DNA of 64,000 nt, from positions 1-64,000 of the forward strand of contig NZ_QUMW01000015.1 in assembly GCF_003387165.1 (NCBI RefSeq), read 5' to 3'. The first letter of the stretch is position 1. Every line of letters begins with the position of its first letter. The DNA is from Jeotgalicoccus halotolerans. GTDB taxonomy: Bacteria; Bacillota; Bacilli; Staphylococcales; Salinicoccaceae. The notes beneath the pieces are model-generated. The model did not search any database. It was not told the origin of the DNA and was given only the letters and a program-made list of their open reading frames with translations. Made by a program: the position numbers and the translations under genes. Positions 8,444-17,000 of the stretch are shown one piece after another.

Positions 8444-8489
8444 AAATGCAGATTCCACAACACTAAATAGCATTGGGTAATCTGCATTT
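8444..8489 (-). terminator. Terminator after the CueP-like gene
   Basis: AAATGCAGATT pairs with AATCTGCATTT around a loop of about 24 bases; the minus-strand product ends in TTTTTAA. Confidence 0.6.
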
Positions 8490-8496
8490 AATAATA

Positions 8497-9003
8497 TTAT
8501 TTAAGCTGTAAATCTGTCAGACAGGTGCTGTCATTCTCAAAAGTTGAAAAATTAGATTCAACTTTTTTTCCATCATAATTAATTTCTAAAGAGTAATTTT
8601 TATCTCTTGGCAGCCAAAAATCCAAGAAACCATTCTCAAGGGTAGTCAACTTCTCATCAACGTGAACTTCTCCATCTTCATCTGTAATTTTTACATCCAT
8701 CTCTTCATTCATCAGCTCTCCCTGACAACCTGTTAAGCTATGAAATTCACAAGGATGTGTGTATGAGATGTATGGTGCAATAGATACAAAAAATTCATCG
8801 TCTGGCAAAGTATAGACATTCTCATCTCCACTATCTTTAACAATAAGTGTTTTATCATTTATAGATGCTGATTCTACAATATTACTAGCGCTTAATTCCG
8901 AAACCATTTCTTTAATATTTGATTCGTTCGATGCTGAGTCATCACTACAACCTGTTAAAATAAAGATTACGCCCATCAAAACTGGCATTAAATATTTTTT
9001 CAT
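8497..9003 (-). CDS. CueP-family copper-binding lipoprotein
   Basis: 168 residues from the ATG after AAGGAGG; the long upstream extension of the open frame is not translated. The signal peptide ends in the lipobox LTGC. The core matches the CueP family, whose periplasmic Salmonella member binds copper: YTHPCEFHSLTGCQGEL carries the Cys/His cluster, and a further Cys lies near the C-terminus (STCLTDLQLK). It is the last gene of a ResA-like/CcdA/CueP set, which fits the need to keep its cysteines reduced outside the membrane. The role in copper storage or detoxification is inferred. Confidence 0.75.
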   Translation of the reverse strand: MKKYLMPVLMGVIFILTGCSDDSASNESNIKEMVSELSASNIVESASINDKTLIVKDSGDENVYTLPDDEFFVSIAPYISYTHPCEFHSLTGCQGELMNEEMDVKITDEDGEVHVDEKLTTLENGFLDFWLPRDKNYSLEINYDGKKVESNFSTFENDSTCLTDLQLK

Positions 9004-9112
9004 CCAGATTCCTCCTTGATATTTAATTTTAACAATAATTTTTAAACAAATTTTATAATAATATATCATTTCTATGAAAGTTATATAAACAAGTCGTTTA
9101 ATGTATTCATAA

Positions 9113-9835
9113 TTAGAAGCCTTGAAAATCTCCAAAGTACGGCTGCAGCCAAATGATAATCTGAGTCAATCCATCAAAATACAGAAGTACACCCATTAAT
9201 ATCATGATGACCCCACCAACTTTCATAATCGTATTCGAGTATTTCAGCATCCAGCGTGTACGAGATACGAAAAAGCTCAATATAAAGAATGGAATTGCAA
9301 AGCCCAGACAGTAAATAACCATTAACATTAAAGCATCGTTTGGTGCACTGGCACTCATTGCGAAAATAGCTCCGATAATCGGTCCATTGCACGGAGTCCA
9401 TCCGGCACCAAATGCCATACCTATTAAAGTTGAACCTAAAAATCCAGACGGTCTATTTTTGAATTGTATTTTTCTCTCTTTCATCAGGAAATTAAAATTA
9501 AGCACACCGGTAATGATAAGCCCGAAGATAATAATCAGGATTGAACCTAGTTGTCTAATCAGGTTCGCATGTTCAATCAATATTCCGCCTAAAAAGGCCG
9601 TGCCAAACCCTAATGCTATATAGAACAAACTGAATCCCACAAGAAAGAAAATTGTGTGGAATATTGCGCGTGCATTGAATTTTTGATTTTCTACTTCATT
9701 ATAACTCATTCCTGTTATGTAAGAGATAAAAGCAGGAAATACTGGAAGCACACAAGGTGAGACAAAACTTAAAAAACCAGCTCCAAATGCAAGAAAGAAA
9801 GTCATTTCACTACCCAAAAAAAACACTCCATTCAT
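9113..9835 (-). CDS. ccdA: CcdA-type membrane thiol-disulfide carrier
   Basis: About 240 residues and six predicted membrane segments. The two redox cysteines are in conserved contexts: SPCVLPVFPA in the first helix and WTPCNGPIIGA in the fourth. CcdA/DsbD proteins move electrons from cytosolic thioredoxin to extracytoplasmic thiol proteins. It lies between a ResA-like thioredoxin and a CueP-like lipoprotein on one strand. The start is uncertain: ATG at 9835 (used), TTG at 9889, or ATG at 9804, none with a clear ribosome site. Confidence 0.85.
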   Translation of the reverse strand: MNGVFFLGSEMTFFLAFGAGFLSFVSPCVLPVFPAFISYITGMSYNEVENQKFNARAIFHTIFFLVGFSLFYIALGFGTAFLGGILIEHANLIRQLGSILIIIFGLIITGVLNFNFLMKERKIQFKNRPSGFLGSTLIGMAFGAGWTPCNGPIIGAIFAMSASAPNDALMLMVIYCLGFAIPFFILSFFVSRTRWMLKYSNTIMKVGGVIMILMGVLLYFDGLTQIIIWLQPYFGDFQGF

Positions 9836-9906
9836 ATTGCATCTTTTAAATAATCCGAACGAATTTCTTCCACATTTTATTTCTTTCAATCCTATAAACT
9901 CTCATC

Positions 9907-10440
9907 CTATTCAGAAGATGATTGTTCTACAAATCTATAAATATCATCTACAGTTAACTGATATTCTTTCTTATCCACAACAATGCCGTTTTTATTGATT
10001 GCTATTGTCGTTGGCAGTGGGCCTACTTGATACGCTTTAGTCACTTCTCTATTGCGATCCAATGCAACTGGAAAATTAAGTTTTTCATCTAAACTGGATA
10101 AGAACTGATTAATCTGCTGCTCATCCTCAGAAACATTTACTGCAATGATTTCATAGTCTTCATGTCCTTCATTATATATTCGGTTCATATCAGGCATTTC
10201 TTCACGACACGGCTTACACCAAGTCCCCCAGAAATTCAAAATAACACCTTTTTCTGAATTGATATCCGATAATTGTATTGAATCACCATTTAACGTCTCC
10301 AATTGAAAATCAATTGATTCATCGCCTACTTGTAAGGCTTTTGTATCAGAAGTTAAGTTGAACCATAAGGTCACACCTAACAAAATAATGACACTCAGTA
10401 TAATACTGATTCTTAGAATCTTCCTTGTTTTTTTCTTCAT
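9907..10440 (-). CDS. ResA/TlpA-like membrane-anchored thioredoxin
   Basis: 177 residues from the ATG after GGAGGTGTAAG. One N-terminal membrane anchor (about residues 8-27) is followed by an AhpC/TSA-TlpA domain with the active site WCKPC (in FWGTWCKPCREEMPD) and the cis-Pro region PLPTTIAI. It faces the outside and should receive electrons from the adjacent CcdA. In Bacillus ResA reduces apocytochrome c; here the downstream partner is a CueP-like copper protein, so a copper-thiol role is more likely. First gene of a three-gene operon. Confidence 0.82.
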   Translation of the reverse strand: MKKKTRKILRISIILSVIILLGVTLWFNLTSDTKALQVGDESIDFQLETLNGDSIQLSDINSEKGVILNFWGTWCKPCREEMPDMNRIYNEGHEDYEIIAVNVSEDEQQINQFLSSLDEKLNFPVALDRNREVTKAYQVGPLPTTIAINKNGIVVDKKEYQLTVDDIYRFVEQSSSE

Positions 10441-10936
10441 ACTCTTACACCTCCAGTAGCAATTACTTTCATCTTGCACCTCATACATAGTTAATTTTGA
10501 AAGATAATTTTCAAACAAACTTACTATTCTATTAGAATAAGAAATCATTCGTACACTAGTCTTATTACCAATTTTAGCTATTAAAAATTTCCCCTCTAAT
10601 TATTTAACTTAAATCAAATTTTTAAAGAAACTGTGCATTTTATTAGTATTTAATGTGACATTTCAAATTATGAATAAATTTAAATTCAACACTAAAATAA
10701 GCCAGATAAATTTGCTTATGAAAATCGGATGTTTTGAGTAGACCTTAATTGGACATGAAAAATATATTAAGGAATTAATTTCAACATATTTGACCATTAA
10801 TTTATATGGTCTCGTTGTCCTAGGTTGGTTTTATGAATTTGTTACAAAGAAATTTCACTAAAGTGTCTAATTCAACAGTCAACAAAATATTTTCTAATAT
10901 TTGTAATTCTACTTGACAGTTACAAATACTAAATAA
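10441..10936. other. AT-rich gap without recognisable gene
   Basis: About 500 bases between the ResA-like gene and the terminator of the surface protein. I see no coding frame with a ribosome site, no RNA signature and no cop box. It must hold the promoter of the redox operon. Confidence 0.5.
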
Positions 10937-10973
10937 AAGGCATAGCCCCTGTAGAATACAAGGGATATGCCTT
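10937..10973 (-). terminator. Terminator of the giant surface protein gene
   Basis: AAGGCATAGCCC pairs with GGGATATGCCTT (one mismatch) around a 13-base loop; the minus-strand RNA ends in TTTTATTT. Confidence 0.7.
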
Positions 10974-11027
10974 AATGTCTTTCTAATTCACAAATTAAAT
11001 TTATAGAGTTTCTACTAAAATCATCTA

Positions 11028-14000
11028 CTATTTTTTCTTTCGTCTTGTAAGCATTATAGCTATACTACCCACTATAAATAAGAATATTGCCACAGTAGCG
11101 ATCGAAGTTCCTAAAGGAATTCCTGTATTAGGTAAATTATCTCTATTCTGTTCGTATTCTGTTGGCTCTATTGGTTCTGTTGGTTCTGTTGGTTCTGTTG
11201 GCTCTGTTGGCTCTGTTGGCTCTGTTGGTTCTGTTGGCTCTGTTGGTTCTGTTGGCTCTGTTGGTTCTGTTGGTTCTGTTGGCTCTGTTGGTTCTGTTGG
11301 TTCTGTTGGTTCTGTTGGCTCTGTTGGTTCTGTTGGTTCTGTTGGCTCTGTTGGTTCTGTTGGCTCTCTTGGTTCTGTTGGTTCTTCAGGAGTATAACTA
11401 TTTGTAATCACTAAGTTACCATGGTTTTCATTGTTTATACTCACTTCATATCCTTCAGGTACATTAACTTCTTCAACTGTGTAGTTGATAGCCGATCCTT
11501 CTGAATTTACAGCTAAACCAGTCCAAGTATGTGTCCAGTCATTTTCGACAGTCACTTCCACCGGCTCACCGTGTTTTTCACCATTAGCTAAGAGTTGAAT
11601 TAGTACTGAATCCTGACGATTTTCATCTGCATCGTTATCATCTTTCCATACTTTAGTAACTGTTGCTGTTGTTTCTTCTGGAGTCAGTGTATTTGTTATC
11701 ACACTTTCTAATCCAGTTTCTGTCTCCATAGTTTGGATTACTGCTGAATACCCTTCTACAGCGTTTTCTGTTAAAGTATAAAGAATTTCATCACCAGCAG
11801 AGTATCTCGGTAAATCTTTGAAATTGAACTGCCAGTTATTCTCTTCGTTCAGTTCAGCTTCTGCGATAATCTCACTGCCGTTTAGCAAGTTAACTGTAAC
11901 ATTATCTGGACGTATTCCATCCTGATTATTATTATCTTCCCAAACTTTTTCACCAACGATACCAATCACAGCTGACTCGTGAGTATTGGTAATGATAGTT
12001 GTGTTCGGATATTTATCTGATTTTTTTACTGATTTTTCATATCCTTCAGGTACTCCAACTTCCTCAACTGAGTACATAAATACTTTGTCATTTGCATCGT
12101 ATTTCTCTAAGTTCTCCCATGTTTGAATCCAATTGTTCTCTTCAGATAATGTAACTGGTTTCCCTAGAGCCTTACCGTTTTGTAACAGCTGTACATTGAT
12201 TGAATCTGGACGAATACCATCCTGGTTTTCATCATCATTCCAGCCTTTAACAACTGTATGTTTCGTCTCATAAGTTCTGGTATTTTTGATAATAATATTG
12301 CCTTCATCATCATCATTAACAGTCACTTCATATGAACCGTATTCTTCATCGATTACTTCTTCAACTGTGTAGTCGATAATTTCTCCGTCAGCATTTCGGT
12401 CTAATCCTGTCCATGTATATGTCCAGTTATTTTCTTCTGAAACTTCCTCAGAACTACCGACTGCTTCACGTTCCCCTTCAACAATTTTAATTAATTGTAA
12501 TTCGATTGCTTCCGGTCGATCGTTTTCCTGGTTATCAGCATCTTGCCAATTCTTAGTCGCTGTTACGCTTGTTTTTTTCGGTGTATACGAGTTAGTCAGT
12601 TCGTACATACCAGTTTTTTCGTTAAATCCATTAGCTGTTAAAGAATAACCTTCAACGTGATTTTCGTTTAAAGTATATACAATTTCCTGACCAGATTTAT
12701 ACTTCGGTAAATCAGTAAATACGTGCTGCCAATCCGTTGTTTCTGTAATATGAGCTTCTTTGATTTTCTCTCCGTCAGCGAGCAGATTAACTTCTACTCT
12801 TTCGGGACGCACACCATCCTGATTATCTTTGTCTTCCCAAACTTTTTGGACAGGAATTTCAATTGATTCAGGTGTGTAGCTATTCGTAATAACGATATTT
12901 CCATGATTATGGTCATCAATTGATACTTCATATTCTTCAGGAACATTTAGTTCCTGTACTGAATAATCAATTGCTTCACCATCAGCATTCATATCTAAAT
13001 CAGACCATGTGTATGTCCAATTATCTGCTGCAGATACTTCTACTGGTTCACCTTGAGGTTCGCCATCAGCTGTAAGCTGAACTTCGATTGAATCCGGCCG
13101 ATTTCCATCCTGATTATTACCATCATTCCAGCCTTTTGTCACTGTTACACTCGTTAAATCAGGAGTCAGTGTATTAGTAATGATAAATCCATTATTAACT
13201 TCTGTATCTGTTTCAATTACTGTTGAATAATCTGAAACGAAGTTTTCAGTTACTGAATAGTTAATTTCTGAACCATTTTCAAACTTAGGTAAGTTTGTGA
13301 AAGTATAATTCCATTCATTACTTTCCTGGTTTTGAACAACCGCAGTTTCAACAATTTGCCCACGATCGTTCAATAAATTAAGTGTAATGTTCGATGGACG
13401 TTCACCATCCTGATTATTTGCATCATCCCAAACCTTAGTAACCGGTACTTCAGTTGTCTCAGGCGTATAGCTATTAGTAATAATCATGTTTCCGCGGTCT
13501 GCATCATTAATGGATACAGTATAATCATCTGAAACATTCAATTCTTCAACCGTATACTCTACTGCTTGACCATCTGCATTTGCATCTAAACCAGTCCAAG
13601 TGTATGTCCAGTTATTTGCTGCAAATACTTCTGCAGGTTCACCAACCGGTACAAGCTCATCACCATTTACAATATGCAATTGTACAAGGATTGAGTTCGG
13701 TCTGTTACCATCCTGATTATTAGAATCATTCCAGGATTTTGTAACAGTTGCACTTGTTTCGTCAGGTGTATGTGTATTCATTACTGTAAATTCATTTGCT
13801 GCATTCGGATTTTCTGTAATCTCAGCTGTATAATCCGTTACTGCATTTTCAGTCACAGTGTAATCAATTTCTTCTCCGTTACTGTAAACCGGTAAATCTG
13901 TAAACGTATGTTGCCAGTCCCCTGACTCTTCAAGATTAGCTGTTTTAACAACTTCACCATCTGCAAGGAGGTTAATCATTACATTATCCGGACGAATACC

Positions 14001-17000
14001 ATCCTGATTGTCTGCATCATCCCATTCTTTAGAAACCGATACTTCAGTTACCTCAGGTATATATGCATTCTCGATTACTAGATTTCCGTGATTCTCATTG
14101 TTAATCGTTACTTCATAATCATGCTCATCTTCTGAAATCTCCTGAACTGTATAATCAATGTCAGAACCAGCAGATTTAAGATCCAATTCAGACCATGTGT
14201 AAGTCCAGTTATTAGCTGCAGTTACTTCGACAGGTTCGCCGTAAGTTTCACCATCTGCAAAAAGCTGAACTGAAATTGAATCTGGACGGTTTCCATCCTG
14301 ATTATTACCATCGTTCCAGACTTTTGTTACTGTCGCAGATGTTTTCTCAGGCGTATAAGTGTTAGTTACAACACTGTCTAATCCTTTATCTGTCTCGGTT
14401 GTTTCTATTGTGGTCGAATATTCTGCAACAGTATTTTCTGTCACACTGTATCGAATTTCTTCTCCATTAGCAAACTTCGGTAAATCATAGAATGTATGCT
14501 GCCAGTTATTTGCATCGTTCAATACTACTGATGTTTCGATCTCACTACCGTTTAACAGATTAACCGTCACACTGTCTGGTCTCACACCATCTTGATCATC
14601 AGCATCATTCCAGACTTTAGAAACTGCTACTTCAGTCACCTCAGGTGTATGAGTGTTCGTCACAGTAATATTGTTATCCTCACCAATATTTACCACTGAT
14701 TCATAACCTTCAGGTACATTTACTTCTTCAACTGTATAATCAATTATTTCTCCGTTAGATCGATAAGCATCTAAATCAGTCCATGTTCCTGACCATTCGT
14801 TGTCTTCTGATAAAGTTAGTACTTTTCCTGCGGGTTCACCGTTCGCTAATAACTGAACAGCGATAGTTGAAGGCCTCAGACCATCCTGATTGTCAGTATC
14901 GTCCCACTCTTTAATTACCGAAACGTCTGTTTTTTCTTTTGTATTCGTAAACTCTACATCATATATTCTCTCTTCATTACCATATGGCTCAGTTATATCT
15001 ATCACTTGCTCTTCACCGTCTATGACGTATCCAGTTGGTGCTTCAACTTCGACTAAATAATATGTTCTAAGCGGCAAATTACCAATCGATATTTCACCGT
15101 TTTTATCAGTTTTAATCTGATCTGCGAAGAGAACTCTTTCTCCATTTAATTCATAATATAACTCGAAAACTGCTGAGTTATTTGCGATTGGCTCTCCTGT
15201 TTCAGCATCTGATTTAACAATTTTCAGTGCCCCGCGTTTTGGATTAAAATCACCTGAAGCCCAACTAAATTGTTCTGCTGTAAGTTCTTCAGTCGTTACC
15301 GTTCGACTTTCGATATTCTCACCGCTTAAAGTGGCCTCATTACTTACTTTGTCTCCATCTTCAGCGGTCACTACTGTTGTGTAATTTAGAATTAATATCT
15401 GGTTTAATGATTTATTAAGTTCAATATTTAGTCTCGTTCTTCCATCTTCAGTTTTAGTGTTGGATAGAACATAATCCTCACCTTCACTTAATGGATTACC
15501 ATCTGCTGTCGAAATTTCAAGTGTCCCTTGTACATACTCTAATCCAGCACTGATGATATCTGTAATTTCCGCGTTGTCTATAATTGATAAACTATCGTTT
15601 ACCTGTACTTCCCAATTGACTTCATCACCAATGTAGACATTTGAATCTTCTTGTCCGACTGATGATTTATCTAAGAAATTATCATAGTTTTTATAGTTCA
15701 CAGTACCGCTATATGGATAATCTTTACCGTCCACTGAAACTGTGGCTTCATTGGTATAATTTTCCTGAGATGTATTTGGTACCGTTGTTAATAATTCTAT
15801 AACATATCTTTCTGATACTTCCTGATTAAAGCTCAAGGTCAGCTTATCACCATTTACCTCGACACTATATGCTCCTGGATCTAATACATTATCCGTGATA
15901 ACAGTGTCACCACCGGCATCAACTGTATAAGTAGACACTTTGATGCTATCCTCGTCTATAGACCCTTCATACTGAAGTGTATCCGTAATGACTACGTTAT
16001 TACCGAGGTTTTGTTGCTGATAGTTAGTATATAATTGCCATGCAATTTTACGTTCTATACCCCCTTGCCAGCCATTTACAATGTTACCTTCACTGTTTTC
16101 GTGAACAAGCTGTCCTTCTTTTTTACCACTGTTCCACGAGTCACCTCTAACAGTGGTACTAGCGCCTCTGTCCACATTAATATCATGTCCGCTCGTTGTC
16201 TTACCTGAGTAGTTGGCGTTATTTAGATATACTTGTGCCTGTCCTTCTTCATTGGGGTGAGTGTCTAAAGTATGACCGTCAACTTCAAATTGAGGATCGT
16301 ACGAAGTTTGGTAATTAACCTCTAAAATACCACCATTCAAAGTGGCATATTCACCAATCAACTTGATAATAAAACCTTTATGGTAACCAGTTTCATCGTC
16401 TTCTGTTCTTGCTTCTAGAGTAAAATCTTTATTTAATTCCAGTTCTCCATTCACGGAATGACTGACGTTCACTGTATCAGGAATTAAAATCATCCCTTTA
16501 TTAGGGAATGTATCTTCTATAACGAGTGAGTCTATACCTTCCCTAATTGGATTGACTTTTAAATTCCAATCCATTGTTTTTGTATTATAGTCAATACCAG
16601 CATGGTTTTTCTCAAAGCTATTTTTAGGAGGATTCGCTGGAATTGTTGTAGAGTGCTCTTCTTCTCCAACACCTTCTCCTTCTAATGTCGCAGTATTTTC
16701 AAAACTGTCCACATCAAAACTCGTAATGTCAGTGTCGTATTTTATAATGATGTGTTCTGTACCTATATCTCCAAAATCAAAAGTGATATCGCCACCTTCA
16801 CTATTTGTAACGCCTTGAGCGATAGTGATATTGGCTTCTACATCATCTCCGGCACTGTTAGTAATTTTGATATCATCTTTTGTAAGAGTAAGTCCTGGCG
16901 GGAGTGTATCAGTAACGGTTACTCCGTTAAGATCGTGCTGAGCTCTATTTAAATGAAGAGTCCAGCTTATCTTTTTATTTTCATAATCAATTCCATCAGA

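Noticed and set aside
11158..11392. CRISPR-like or regulatory repeat
   Set aside because: The 9-bp periodicity keeps the reading frame and codes for a wall-spanning tract.
11162..11407. Plus-strand frame of leucine/valine/alanine repeats inside the surface protein gene
   Set aside because: It is the antisense reading of the 9-bp Thr-Glu-Pro repeat and has no ribosome site of its own.
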